From contig NZ_CAACUY010000054.1 of NCBI RefSeq assembly GCF_900659615.1, positions 1-47,347 of the forward strand: DNA of 47,347 nt, given 5' to 3'. The notes beneath the pieces are model-generated. The model was given only the letters and a program-made list of their open reading frames with translations, was not told where the DNA came from and searched no databases. This DNA is from Actinomadura fibrosa. Lineage in GTDB: Bacteria > Actinomycetota > Actinomycetes > Streptosporangiales > Streptosporangiaceae. Numbering within the stretch: the first letter of the stretch is position 1; each line of letters opens with the position of its first letter. The translations under genes were made by a program, and so were the position numbers. Below, piece by piece: positions 38,866 to 47,196 of the stretch.

Positions 38866-39687
38866 CTAGGACGAGGCTTCCGCCTCCAGCTTGGCGAACC
38901 ACTCCCGGCCCTCGTCAAGTGCCGTCAGGACGCGCGGACCGTCCGGGGTGACGGCGAACGTGTGCTCGAAGTGCGCCGAGTAGCGCCCGTCGGTGGTGAC
39001 GACCGTCCAGCCGTCGTCGAGTTCCAGGGTGTCCTTGGTGCCGAGGTTGACCATCGGCTCCACGGCGAAGCACATGCCGGGCCGCAGCACGGGGCCGTGC
39101 CCGGCGGCGCCGTGGTTCGGGATGAGCGGGTCCATGTGCATCTCGGTGCCGATGCCGTGCCCGCCGTAGCCCTCGACGATGCCGTAGGGGCCCTGAGAGC
39201 GGATGTGAGCCTCGATCGCGTGCGACATGTCCGTCAGGTGCGCCCCGGCGCGTCCGGCCGCCAGACCGTGCCACAGGGACGTCTCGGTGACCTCCAGCAG
39301 CTTCTGGAGCTCCGGGGTGATCTCCCCGACCGGGACGGTGATCGCCGCGTCCCCGTGCCAGCCCTCGACGATCGCGCCGCAGTCGAGGGAGATCACGTCG
39401 CCCTCGCGCAGGACCTTGCCCGCGTTCGGGATGCCGTGCACGATCTCCTCGTTCACCGACGCGCAGATCGTCCCGGTGAAGCCGTGGTAGCCCTTGAAGG
39501 ACGGGACGCCGCCGTTGTCGCGGATGTGCCGCTCGGCGAGCGCGTCCAGGTCCAGCGTGCTGATCCCGGGCTTGACCGCCTCCCGCAGCAGCTCCAGCGT
39601 CCGCCCGACGAGCAGCCCCGCCGCGCGCATCAGCTCGATCTGCTCGCCGGTCTTGATCTGGATCGCCGGCCTGCGCCGCTTGAACAT
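38866..39687 (-). CDS. map: methionine aminopeptidase type I
   Basis: A 273-residue enzyme that removes N-terminal Met from nascent proteins. The metal ligands lie in SLDCG, GDAA, GGHGIG, AVEPM and FEHTFAV. ATG 39687 is preceded by GGGGGAG. It lies after adk in the order secY-adk-map, as in other actinobacteria. Here it is separated from infA by four gene-sized steps. Confidence 0.98.
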   Translation of the reverse strand: MFKRRRPAIQIKTGEQIELMRAAGLLVGRTLELLREAVKPGISTLDLDALAERHIRDNGGVPSFKGYHGFTGTICASVNEEIVHGIPNAGKVLREGDVISLDCGAIVEGWHGDAAITVPVGEITPELQKLLEVTETSLWHGLAAGRAGAHLTDMSHAIEAHIRSQGPYGIVEGYGGHGIGTEMHMDPLIPNHGAAGHGPVLRPGMCFAVEPMVNLGTKDTLELDDGWTVVTTDGRYSAHFEHTFAVTPDGPRVLTALDEGREWFAKLEAEASS

Positions 39688-39740
39688 CTCTCCCCCTGAA
39701 AAACGGTTCGCCGGGACCGCCGCCTGCGCGGCCCCGGCGG

Positions 39741-39767
39741 GGTGGACGCGGTGTCGCCGCGCCCACC
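39741..39767 (-). terminator. hairpin in the adk-map gap
   Basis: A stem of 5 + 5 bp with a single mismatch (GGTGG-CGCGG / CCGCG-CCACC) and a 5-base loop, 21 bases after the adk stop. Confidence 0.5.
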
Positions 39768-39788
39768 GTCACTTCTCCAGCGGGCCGG

Positions 39789-40439
39789 TCATCGCTCCAG
39801 TGGACGCAGCGCGGTGAGCGCGCGCTTGGTGACCTCTTCGACCGGTCCGGTCGCGTCGATGCCGACCAGGATGTCCTCGTCGGCGTAGAACTGCACGAGC
39901 GGCGCGGTGTCGTGCCGGTACACCTCCAGCCGGTGCATGACGACCTCTTCCTTGTCGTCGTCGCGCTGGAACAGGTGCCCGCCGCAGTCGTCGCAGATGT
40001 CGTCCTGCTTGTCGTCGAAGTCGACGTGCCAGATGCGCCCGCACTTGTCGCAGGTGCGCCGGCCCGACAGCCTCCGGACGACCTCGTCCTCGTCGACGAC
40101 GAGCTCCAGCACGATGTCGAGCCGCGTGTCCCACTCGGCGAGGATCTTCTTCAGCGTCTCCGCCTGCGGGACGTTGCGCGGGAAGCCGTCCAGCAGGAAC
40201 CCGTCCCGCGCGTCGTCCTCGCCGAGCCGGTCGCGCACCATCGCGATCGTCACCTCGTCGGGGACGAGGTCGCCGCGGTCCATGTACTGCTTGGCCTGCC
40301 GGCCGAGCTCGGTGCCGCCGCTCACGTTGGCGCGGAAGATGTCACCTGTCGAGATCTTCGGGATGGACAGATGAGATGCGATGAACTGGGCCTGCGTCCC
40401 CTTGCCCGCTCCCGGGGGGCCCACCAGGACGATACGCAC
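39789..40439 (-). CDS. adk: adenylate kinase
   Basis: A 216-residue enzyme catalysing ATP + AMP to 2 ADP. The P-loop GPPGAGKGT is at residues 7-15. The long LID carries a four-Cys zinc site (CDKC, CDDC), as in Gram-positive long-form enzymes. DGFPRN is the AMP-binding motif. The GTG start shares a base with the secY stop (TAGTG), so the two are coupled. Confidence 0.99.
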   Translation of the reverse strand: MRIVLVGPPGAGKGTQAQFIASHLSIPKISTGDIFRANVSGGTELGRQAKQYMDRGDLVPDEVTIAMVRDRLGEDDARDGFLLDGFPRNVPQAETLKKILAEWDTRLDIVLELVVDEDEVVRRLSGRRTCDKCGRIWHVDFDDKQDDICDDCGGHLFQRDDDKEEVVMHRLEVYRHDTAPLVQFYADEDILVGIDATGPVEEVTKRALTALRPLER

Positions 40440-41737
40440 TACCGGAGGAAGCCCTCGTAGTTGCGCTGCTGGAGCTGACTCTCGATCTGCTTCACGGTAT
40501 CCAGTCCGACGCCGACGACGATGAGGATGCTCGTGCCGCCGAACGGGAAGTCGGTGGTCGCGTCCAGGAGTGCGAACGCCACCATCGGGATCAGGGCCAC
40601 GAGCCCCAGGTAGAGCGCACCGGGTGTGGTGATCCGGGTCAGCACGTAGTCGAGGTATTCGGCGGTCGGCCGACCAGGACGGATACCTGGGATGAAACCA
40701 CCATACTTCTTCATGTTGTCGGCGACTTCAGTGGGGTTGAACGTGATGGCCACATAGAAGTACGTGAAGAAGATGATGAAGACGAAGAAGACCCCCATGT
40801 GCCAGGCATTGTCCTGCTGGAGGTACGGCTGCGCCTTCTGCAGCCACTTCGTGTTCGGCCAGAGCTGCGTCGCGAGCACCGGAAGGTACAGCAGCGATGA
40901 GGCGAAGATCACGGGGATGATGCCGGCCTGGTTCACCTTCAGCGGGATGTAGGTCGAGGTGCCGCCGTACATGCGGCGCCCGACCATGCGCTTGGCGTAC
41001 TGGACGGGGATGCGCCGCTGGGCCTGCTCGACGAACACGACGCCCGCCATGATGGCGAGCCCGACGAGGATCACCAGCGCGAAGACGAAGCCGTTCTTGG
41101 ACTTGTAGATGCTCCAGAACTGGGCGGGGAACACCGCGACGACCTGCGTGAAGATCAGGATCGACATGCCGTTGCCGACGCCGCGGTCGGTGACCAGCTC
41201 GCCCAGCCACATGATGACCGAGGTGCCCGCCACCATGCAGATGACCATCGTGACGATCGGGAACACGCCCGTCTCGTACAGGATGTCGTCACCGCCGGAC
41301 ACGCCCTGGAACAGCTGCCCGGTGCTGGCCATCGCCACGATGCCGGTGGCCTGGAGGATCGCCAGCCCGACCGTCAGGTACCGGGTGTACTGCGTGATCT
41401 TCGTGGTGCCGGCCTGGCCCTCCTTCTTCAGGGCCTCCAGCCTCGGGATCACCACCGTCAGCAGCTGCAGGATGATGCTCGCCGTGATGTACGGCATGAT
41501 CCCCAGCGCGAACACCGACAGCTTCAGCAGCGCGCCGCCGCTGAACAGGTCGACGAGCCCGTAGAGCTGGTTGCTCTCCTTGGCCGCGTCGGCGGTCTCC
41601 TTCAACACCTTCACGTTGACGTTCGGCGTGGGCAGGATCGAGCCGATCCGGAACACCACGATCATCATCAACGTGAACAGCAGTTTTTTACGCAGGTCAG
41701 GCGTACGGAAAGCCCGAGCGAACGCGGTCAGCACCAT
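40439..41737 (-). CDS. secY: protein translocase subunit SecY
   Basis: A 432-residue channel subunit of the Sec translocon, with ten hydrophobic segments. It contains the typical MLTAFARAFRTPDLRKK-like start (here VLTAFARAFRTPDLRKKLLF), GIMPYITASIILQLL, and GIRPGRPTAEYLD. It lies between rplO and adk, and its own promoter box is at 41849. The 212-base gap to rplO also holds a hairpin. Confidence 0.99.
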   Translation of the reverse strand: MVLTAFARAFRTPDLRKKLLFTLMMIVVFRIGSILPTPNVNVKVLKETADAAKESNQLYGLVDLFSGGALLKLSVFALGIMPYITASIILQLLTVVIPRLEALKKEGQAGTTKITQYTRYLTVGLAILQATGIVAMASTGQLFQGVSGGDDILYETGVFPIVTMVICMVAGTSVIMWLGELVTDRGVGNGMSILIFTQVVAVFPAQFWSIYKSKNGFVFALVILVGLAIMAGVVFVEQAQRRIPVQYAKRMVGRRMYGGTSTYIPLKVNQAGIIPVIFASSLLYLPVLATQLWPNTKWLQKAQPYLQQDNAWHMGVFFVFIIFFTYFYVAITFNPTEVADNMKKYGGFIPGIRPGRPTAEYLDYVLTRITTPGALYLGLVALIPMVAFALLDATTDFPFGGTSILIVVGVGLDTVKQIESQLQQRNYEGFLR

Positions 41738-41848
41738 TCCTCCTGCGCGACTGGCGAATCCATGGCCGCCGAGGGGCCGGTTACAGGTCCATGAGGTCCG
41801 GCGGGAGGGACCGTGTGGAATCTCACGCGGGCCACCTCCGCCGGTGTG

Positions 41849-41854
41849 ACTCTA
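41849..41854 (-). promoter_or_regulatory. possible -10 box of secY-adk-map
   Basis: Minus-strand TAGAGT, about 112 bases before the secY start. No clear -35. Separate transcription of secY-adk-map is known in some actinomycetes. Confidence 0.4.
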
Positions 41855-41891
41855 ACAGCAGATGCGACCGGGGCCGCCCCACCGTGCGCGC

Positions 41892-41905
41892 GGGCCTTTC
41901 GGCCC
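41892..41905 (-). terminator. hairpin after rplO
   Basis: On the minus strand GGGCC-GAAA-GGCCC, a GNRA-capped 5-bp stem in a GC-rich context, 45 bases after the rplO stop. Confidence 0.45.
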
Positions 41906-41949
41906 TCGGCGCAAGGCGGACGCGGCCCCGGCATCGAAGGTGTTCCTTC

Positions 41950-42411
41950 TTACAGCTCGTCGGCGGTCCCGCCGGCGGCGGCGATCTTCTCCTTGGCGGA
42001 TCCGGAGAAGGCGTGCGCCTTCACCTGGACCGCGACGGAGATCTCGCCGGTGCCGAGGACCTTGACGGGACGGCCGCGGCGCACCGCGCCCTTGGCCGCC
42101 AGGTCCTCCGCGGTGACCTCGCCGCCCTCCGGGTACAGCGCGGCCAGCTTGTCCAGGTTCACGACCTGGAACTCGACCCGGTTCGGGTTCTTGAAGCCCT
42201 TGAGCTTCGGCACCCGGCGGATCAGCGGCATCTGCCCGCCCTCGAAACCGACGGGCACGGTGCTGCGGGCCTTGGTGCCCTTGGTGCCGCGGCCCGCGGT
42301 CTTGCCCTTGGACGCCTCGCCGCGGCCCTTGCGGGTCTTGGCCTTGTTGGCGCCGGGGGCCGGACGCAGGTCGTGCACCTTGAGGGGGCTGCCCTCGTTG
42401 GCGTCCGCCAT
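41950..42411 (-). CDS. rplO: 50S ribosomal protein L15
   Basis: A 153-residue L15 with LKVHDLRPAPGANKAKTRKGRG at the N-terminus and GFEGGQMPLIRRVPKLKGF, both diagnostic. It lies 1 base after rpmD in the spc operon. Confidence 0.98.
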   Translation of the reverse strand: MADANEGSPLKVHDLRPAPGANKAKTRKGRGEASKGKTAGRGTKGTKARSTVPVGFEGGQMPLIRRVPKLKGFKNPNRVEFQVVNLDKLAALYPEGGEVTAEDLAAKGAVRRGRPVKVLGTGEISVAVQVKAHAFSGSAKEKIAAAGGTADEL

Positions 42412-42412
42412 G

Positions 42413-42595
42413 TCAGTCGACCTCCTCGACGGTGACGAGGTGCGCCACCGTCCGGATCATGCCGAGCACCTGCGGGGTGTCCTCGCGAACGGTGCTCTGA
42501 CCGATCTTCTTGAGGCCCAGGGTGCGCAGCGTGTCACGCTGGTTCTGCTTTTCGCTGATCACGGACTTGGTCTGCGTGATCCTCAGGTTGCTCAT
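42413..42595 (-). CDS. rpmD: 50S ribosomal protein L30
   Basis: A 60-residue L30 (MSNLRITQTKSVISEKQNQR to the end) with the typical LGLKKIGQSTVRED segment. Its ATG overlaps the rpsE stop by 4 bases. Confidence 0.98.
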   Translation of the reverse strand: MSNLRITQTKSVISEKQNQRDTLRTLGLKKIGQSTVREDTPQVLGMIRTVAHLVTVEEVD

Positions 42596-43215
42596 GACGC
42601 GGTCGCCTCCGCCCGGGGCTCGCTGCCCGCGGCGCGGGCCCGCAGCATGGCGGCCGGAGCGACGTCCTCGATCGGCAGGCCGCGCTTGGCCGCGATCTCC
42701 TCCGGACGCTTCAGCGCCTTCAGCCCCGCGATCGTCGCGTGCACGATGTTGATCGCGTTGTCGCTGCCCAGCGACTTGCTCAGCACGTCGTGGATGCCCG
42801 CGCACTCCAGCACCGCGCGCACCGGGCCGCCGGCGATGACGCCGGTACCGGGGCTCGCCGGGCGCAGCAGGACCTCGCCCGCCGCGTCGCGCGCCTGCAC
42901 CAGGTGCGGGATGGTGCCCTGGATCCGCGGGACCTTGAAGAAGTGCTTCTTGGCCTCCTCGACGCCCTTGGCGATCGCCGCGGGCACCTCCTTGGCCTTG
43001 CCGTAGCCGACGCCGACGGTGCCGTTGCCGTCACCGACGATCACCAGCGCGGTGAAGCTGAAGCGACGTCCGCCCTTGACGACCTTGGCGACACGGTTGA
43101 TCGCCACGACCTTCTCGATGTACGACTGGCCCTTGTCGGCGCCACCGCGGCGGTCGTCGCGGCGGCCGTCGCGACGGTCGCCACCCTGACCGCCACCGCG
43201 CCTCTGCGCTGCCAT
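42592..43215 (-). CDS. rpsE: 30S ribosomal protein S5
   Basis: A 207-residue S5. The first 30 residues are Gly/Arg/Asp-rich (RRGGGQGGDRRDGRRDD). The core has VVAINRVAKVVKGGRRFSF and GKAKEVPAAI. ATG 43215 follows AAGGA; the longer frame is an artefact. It overlaps rpmD by 4 bases. Confidence 0.98.
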   Translation of the reverse strand: MAAQRRGGGQGGDRRDGRRDDRRGGADKGQSYIEKVVAINRVAKVVKGGRRFSFTALVIVGDGNGTVGVGYGKAKEVPAAIAKGVEEAKKHFFKVPRIQGTIPHLVQARDAAGEVLLRPASPGTGVIAGGPVRAVLECAGIHDVLSKSLGSDNAINIVHATIAGLKALKRPEEIAAKRGLPIEDVAPAAMLRARAAGSEPRAEATAS

Positions 43216-43264
43216 CAGTGGTTCCTTCCGGTAAAGGTGGTGGGCGGGGTCTGGAGAACGGTCA

Positions 43265-43651
43265 TCAGAGCTCCAGCCCCCCCTCGCGCGCACCGTCCGC
43301 GACGGCGGCGATGCGGCCGTGGTACTTGTTGCCTCCGCGGTCGAACACGACCGCGGACACGCCGGCCTCCTTGGCCCGCCGGGCGACGAGCTCGCCGACC
43401 TTGCGGGACTTGGCCGTCTTGTCGCCGGACTCGGCGCGCAGGTCCGCCTCCATCGTCGACGCGTAGGCCAGCGTGTGGCCCTTGGCGTCGTCGATGACCT
43501 GGACGAACACGTGCTTGGTGGAGCGGGTCACGACCAGGCGAGGACGCGCGGCGCTGCCGACGACCTTCTTCCGGACCCGCAGGTGCCGACGCTTGCGCGA
43601 CAGCGCGCGCGCCGACGTGGCCTTGCCGGCCAGGGTCTTGGTGCCTGCCAT
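43265..43651 (-). CDS. rplR: 50S ribosomal protein L18
   Basis: A 128-residue L18 with RKRRHLRVRKKV, RLVVTRSTKHVFVQVIDD and FDRGGNKYHGRI, all typical. It binds 5S rRNA. It lies between rplF and rpsE. Confidence 0.98.
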   Translation of the reverse strand: MAGTKTLAGKATSARALSRKRRHLRVRKKVVGSAARPRLVVTRSTKHVFVQVIDDAKGHTLAYASTMEADLRAESGDKTAKSRKVGELVARRAKEAGVSAVVFDRGGNKYHGRIAAVADGAREGGLEL

Positions 43652-43653
43652 GA

Positions 43654-44190
43654 CTACTTACCAGCCTTTCCGACCTTGCGACGGATCTGCTCGCCCTCGT
43701 ACCGCACGCCCTTGCCCTTGTACGGGTCGGGCTTGCGCAGCTTGCGGATGTTGGCGGCGACCTCGCCGACCTTCTGCTTGTCGATGCCCTCGACGACCAG
43801 CTGCGTCGGCCGCTCGACCGTGAAGCTGATGCCCTCCGGGGGCTCGACGGTGATCGGGTGGCTGTAGCCGAGGGAGAACTCCAGGTTCTTGCCCTTGGCC
43901 ACCACGCGGTAGCCGACGCCCTGGATGACCAGGGTCTTCTTGTACCCCTCCGTGACGCCGACCACCATGTTGTTGATCAGCGACCGGGTCAGGCCGTGCA
44001 GGGCCCGCACGGTGTTCACGTCGTTGGGCCGGCTCACGGTGAGCTGGCCGTCCTCGACCTTCACCTCGATGGGCTCGGCCACGGTGTGCGACAGCGTGCC
44101 CTTCGGCCCCTTGACGGTGACCTCCCGGCCGTCGAGCTTGATCTCGACGCCACCGGGCACGGCGATGGGGAGACGTCCGATTCGAGACAT
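43654..44190 (-). CDS. rplF: 50S ribosomal protein L6
   Basis: A 178-residue L6 starting MSRIGRLPIAVPGGVEI and ending with RKPDPYKGKGVRY and KVGKAGK, all conserved. Gaps of 2 bases to rplR and 16 bases to rpsH. Confidence 0.98.
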   Translation of the reverse strand: MSRIGRLPIAVPGGVEIKLDGREVTVKGPKGTLSHTVAEPIEVKVEDGQLTVSRPNDVNTVRALHGLTRSLINNMVVGVTEGYKKTLVIQGVGYRVVAKGKNLEFSLGYSHPITVEPPEGISFTVERPTQLVVEGIDKQKVGEVAANIRKLRKPDPYKGKGVRYEGEQIRRKVGKAGK

Positions 44191-44206
44191 GGTTAGAGCC
44201 CTCCCC

Positions 44207-44605
44207 TCACCAGACGTAGGCGAGGACTTCGCCGCCCACGCCGCGCTTGCCCGCCTGCCGGTCCGTCATCAGGCCGGACGACGTCGAGATGATCGCGACG
44301 CCCAGTCCGCCCAGGACCTTCGGCAGGTTGTCCTTCTTCGCGTACACGCGCAGACCCGGCTTCGAGACGCGCTTGATGCCGGCGATCGAACGCTCGCGGG
44401 TCGGTCCGAACTTGAGCTCGATGAGGAGCTTCTTGCCGACCTCGGCGTCCTCCACGCTCCAGCCCGAGATGTAGCCCTCCTGCTGGAGGATCTCGGCGAT
44501 GTGCGCCTTGATCTTCGAGTACGGCATCGCCACCGAGTCGTGGTACGCCGAATTCGCGTTGCGCAGACGCGTCAGCATGTCTGCGATCGGGTCGGTCATC
44601 GTCAT
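44207..44605 (-). CDS. rpsH: 30S ribosomal protein S8
   Basis: A 132-residue S8 (MTMTDPIADMLTRLRNAN to GGEVLAYVW). The start is placed at ATG 44605 to match family length; ATG 44599 is also possible. In E. coli S8 represses the spc operon at the rplE leader. Here two strong hairpins lie in the 136-base gap between rpsN and rpsH. Confidence 0.98.
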   Translation of the reverse strand: MTMTDPIADMLTRLRNANSAYHDSVAMPYSKIKAHIAEILQQEGYISGWSVEDAEVGKKLLIELKFGPTRERSIAGIKRVSKPGLRVYAKKDNLPKVLGGLGVAIISTSSGLMTDRQAGKRGVGGEVLAYVW

Positions 44606-44673
44606 GGCCTGCTGGCCCTCCCTCGCCACGGTTTCCTCGGGTGATGGAACCCGTGGACCTTTGGCGCGGTCGT

Positions 44674-44738
44674 GGGCACCTCTGTCAGGTGCCCGGTGGT
44701 TATTACATGCCGTGCCGCCGCCCCCTCACGGGGGCGGC
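44674..44738 (-). other. two tandem hairpins in the rpsN-rpsH gap
   Basis: GGGCACCT/AGGTGCCC (44674-44694, 8 bp, 5-base loop) and GCCGCCCCC/GGGGGCGGC (44717-44738, 9 bp, 4-base loop) are both perfect. The second begins 3 bases after the rpsN stop. They could attenuate or mark a control site before rpsH. Confidence 0.55.
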
Positions 44739-44741
44739 CGG

Positions 44742-44927
44742 TCACCAGCTGGACTTCGTGATGCCGGGCAGCTCGCCGCGGTGGGCCATCTCCCGGAAGC
44801 ACACGCGGCACAGGCCGAACTTCCGGTAGACGGAGCGCGGACGCCCGCAGCGCGAGCAACGAGTGTACGCGCGCACGCCGAACTTCGGCTTGCGGGCCGC
44901 CTTGGCGATCAGCGACTTCTTCGCCAT
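44742..44927 (-). CDS. rpsN: 30S ribosomal protein S14, zinc (type Z) form
   Basis: A 61-residue S14 of the short zinc-binding type: CSRCG and CRVC supply four Cys. It starts MAKKSLIAKAARKPKFGVRA and ends PGITKSSW. It lies 4 bases after rplE. Confidence 0.98.
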   Translation of the reverse strand: MAKKSLIAKAARKPKFGVRAYTRCSRCGRPRSVYRKFGLCRVCFREMAHRGELPGITKSSW

Positions 44928-44931
44928 CTGC

Positions 44932-45516
44932 TCAGTTCTCCTTGAAGGGGAAGCCCAGGAGCTTGAGCAGCGCCCGGCCCTCGTCGTCGGTCTTCGCGGT
45001 CGTCACGACCGTGATGTCCATGCCCCGCTGCCGGTCGACCTTGTCCGGGTCGACCTCGTGGAACATGACCTGCTCGGTCAGACCGAAGGTGTAGTTGCCG
45101 TTGCCGTCGAACTGCTTCGGCGACAGGCCGCGGAAGTCGCGGATGCGGGGCAGGGCCGTCGACAGCAGCCGGTCCAGGAACTCCCACATGCGGTCGCCGC
45201 GCAGCGTGGCGTGCGCGCCGATCGGCATGCCCTCGCGCAGCTTGAACTGCGCGATGGACTTGCGGGCCCGGTTCACGGCCGGCTTCTGGCCGGTGATCGC
45301 GGACAGGTCGCGGATCGCGCCCTCGATCAGCTTCGCGTCCTTGGCCGCGTCGCCGACGCCCATGTTGACCACGATCTTGGTCAGCCCGGGGATCTGCATC
45401 ACGTTGGCGTAGCCGAACTGCTCCTGCATCGCCTTCGCGATCTCCTCGCGGTAGCGGAGCTTGAGCCGCGGCTGCGGGACGGGGCGCTCGGTGGTCTCGG
45501 TGGCGGTGTCGGTCAT
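44932..45516 (-). CDS. rplE: 50S ribosomal protein L5
   Basis: A 194-residue L5, the 5S rRNA binder. It contains LKLRYREEIAKAMQEQFGY, KIVVNMGVGDA, RDFRGLSPKQFDGNGNYTFG and DITVVTTAKTDDE. It lies 1 base after rplX. Confidence 0.98.
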   Translation of the reverse strand: MTDTATETTERPVPQPRLKLRYREEIAKAMQEQFGYANVMQIPGLTKIVVNMGVGDAAKDAKLIEGAIRDLSAITGQKPAVNRARKSIAQFKLREGMPIGAHATLRGDRMWEFLDRLLSTALPRIRDFRGLSPKQFDGNGNYTFGLTEQVMFHEVDPDKVDRQRGMDITVVTTAKTDDEGRALLKLLGFPFKEN

Positions 45517-45517
45517 C

Positions 45518-45826
45518 TCAGATCTCCTTGCCGCTACGGCGCGAGATCCGGACCTTCGTGCCGTCGTCGTTGATGCGGTAACCGGCGCGCACCGGCTTGC
45601 CGTCCTCGACGAGGGAGACGTTGCTCACGTGCAGCGGCGCCTCGACCGTCACGCGCCCGCTCTCCTTGCCGGCGCGCTGCTGGTCGGCCTTGATGTTCTT
45701 GGTGATGAGGTTGACGCCCTCGACGACGACGCGCTCCGCGCGCGGGTCGACGCGCAGGACCTTGCCCGTCGCGCCCTTGTCCTTGCCGGCGATGACGATG
45801 ACCTCGTCGCCCTTACGGATCTTCAT
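45518..45826 (-). CDS. rplX: 50S ribosomal protein L24
   Basis: A 102-residue L24 with the KOW motif at the start (MKIRKGDEVIVIAGKDKG). ATG 45826 follows GGAGG and shares one base with the rplN stop (TGATG); GTG 45829 in the same frame is less likely. Confidence 0.98.
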   Translation of the reverse strand: MKIRKGDEVIVIAGKDKGATGKVLRVDPRAERVVVEGVNLITKNIKADQQRAGKESGRVTVEAPLHVSNVSLVEDGKPVRAGYRINDDGTKVRISRRSGKEI

Positions 45827-46194
45827 CACAGCACCTCCGGCGCGAGCGAGATGATGCGCATGAACTTCTTCTCGCGCAGTTCGCGGCCCACCGGGCCGAA
45901 GATACGGGTGCCGCGGGGGTCGCCGCCGTCCTTGATCAGGACGGCCGCGTTCTCGTCGAAGCGGATGTAGGAGCCGTCCGGGCGCCGGCGCTCCTTGCGG
46001 GTGCGCACGACGACCGCCTTGACGACGTCACCCTTCTTCACGCCCGCGCCGGGAAGGGCGTCCTTCACCGTCGCGACGATGATGTCGCCGACTCCCGCGT
46101 AGCGCCGACCCGAGCCGCCGAGAACCCGGATGCAAAGGATCTCCTTCGCACCCGTGTTGTCGGCGACCTTGAGTCGCGACTCCTGCTGGATCAC
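45826..46194 (-). CDS. rplN: 50S ribosomal protein L14
   Basis: A 122-residue L14 (MIQQESRLKVADNTGAKE to SLAPEVL), full-length and conserved. First gene of the spc part, after a boundary hairpin. Confidence 0.99.
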   Translation of the reverse strand: MIQQESRLKVADNTGAKEILCIRVLGGSGRRYAGVGDIIVATVKDALPGAGVKKGDVVKAVVVRTRKERRRPDGSYIRFDENAAVLIKDGGDPRGTRIFGPVGRELREKKFMRIISLAPEVL

Positions 46195-46220
46195 GTCAAC
46201 TCCTGTTCGTCACACCGGTT

Positions 46221-46241
46221 CTCCCCGCGTCCCGCGGGGAG
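46221..46241 (-). terminator. hairpin at the S10/spc operon boundary
   Basis: A perfect 9-bp stem (CTCCCCGCG / CGCGGGGAG) with a 3-base loop, flanked by GGTT/AACC. It lies between rpsQ and rplN, where the S10 and spc operons meet in many bacteria. Confidence 0.6.
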
Positions 46242-46258
46242 CCTGGTGGAACCAGTAA

Positions 46259-46531
46259 TTACTTGGCCTTCTCGAGGATCTCCACCACGCGCCAGCGCTT
46301 GCTCGCCGACAGCGGGCGGGTCTCCATGAGACGGACGCGGTCGCCGACGCCACACTCGTTGGCCTCGTCGTGCGCCTTGTACTTGGTCGTACGGCGGATC
46401 ACCTTGTGGTACTTGGCGTGCTTCACGCGGTCCTCGACGGACACGACCACGGTCTTGTCCATCTTGTCGGAGACCACGAGACCCTCAAGGATCTTGCGGG
46501 TGTTCCGCTGCTCGGTCTGCTGCTCGGTCAT
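46259..46531 (-). CDS. rpsQ: 30S ribosomal protein S17
   Basis: A 90-residue S17 with RKILEGLVVSDKMDKTVVV and RLMETRPLSASKRWRVVEIL. It overlaps the rpmC stop by 4 bases. Confidence 0.98.
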   Translation of the reverse strand: MTEQQTEQRNTRKILEGLVVSDKMDKTVVVSVEDRVKHAKYHKVIRRTTKYKAHDEANECGVGDRVRLMETRPLSASKRWRVVEILEKAK

Positions 46532-46770
46532 TCGTCGCCCTCCACGGCGTCCTCGGCGACCGCGACGATGCCGAGCTCGCGCTCACGCATCACGGTGTAG
46601 ATGCGGGCGATCTCCCGCTTCACGGTGCGCAGCCGCCCGTGGCTCTCCAGCTGGCCGGTCGCGGCCTGGAAGCGGAGGTTGAAAAGCTCCTCCTTGGCTT
46701 CCTTCAGCTTGGTGACCAGGACGTCCTCAGGCTCGGTCCGCAGGTCGTCGGCGGTAAGACCCTTGGCCAT
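46528..46770 (-). CDS. rpmC: 50S ribosomal protein L29
   Basis: An 80-residue L29 with LKEAKEELFNLRFQAATGQL and RTVKREIARIYTVMRERE. It shares one base with the rplP stop. Confidence 0.98.
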   Translation of the reverse strand: MAKGLTADDLRTEPEDVLVTKLKEAKEELFNLRFQAATGQLESHGRLRTVKREIARIYTVMRERELGIVAVAEDAVEGDE

Positions 46771-47189
46771 CAGGACTCACCCACCTCTCGCTTCACGATC
46801 TTGCACTTCATCGGGAGCTTGTGGATCGCGCGCGTGAGGGCCTCCCGAGCCACCTGCTCGTTCGGGTAGGAGATCTCGAACATCACGCGGCCCGGCTTCA
46901 CGTTGGCCACCCACCACTCGACCGAGCCCTTGCCGGAGCCCATGCGGGTCTCGGCGGGCTTCTTGGTCAGCGGACGGTCCGGGAAGATGTTGATCCAGAC
47001 CTTGCCGCCACGCTTGATGTGGCGGGTCATGGCGATACGCGCGGCCTCGATCTGCCGGTTGGTCACGTACGCGGCCTCGACCGCCTGGATGCCGTACTCG
47101 CCGAACGTCACCTTGGTGCCGCCCTTGGCCATGCCCCGGCGCTTCGGGTGGTGCTGCTTGCGGTGCTTGACCTTGCGAGGGATCAGCAT
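46770..47189 (-). CDS. rplP: 50S ribosomal protein L16
   Basis: A 139-residue L16 starting MLIPRKVKHRKQHHPKRRG, with RIAMTRHIKRGGKVWINIFPD and RMGSGKGSVEWWVA. It lies 7 bases after rpsC. Confidence 0.99.
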   Translation of the reverse strand: MLIPRKVKHRKQHHPKRRGMAKGGTKVTFGEYGIQAVEAAYVTNRQIEAARIAMTRHIKRGGKVWINIFPDRPLTKKPAETRMGSGKGSVEWWVANVKPGRVMFEISYPNEQVAREALTRAIHKLPMKCKIVKREVGES

Positions 47190-47196
47190 GGGTTAC

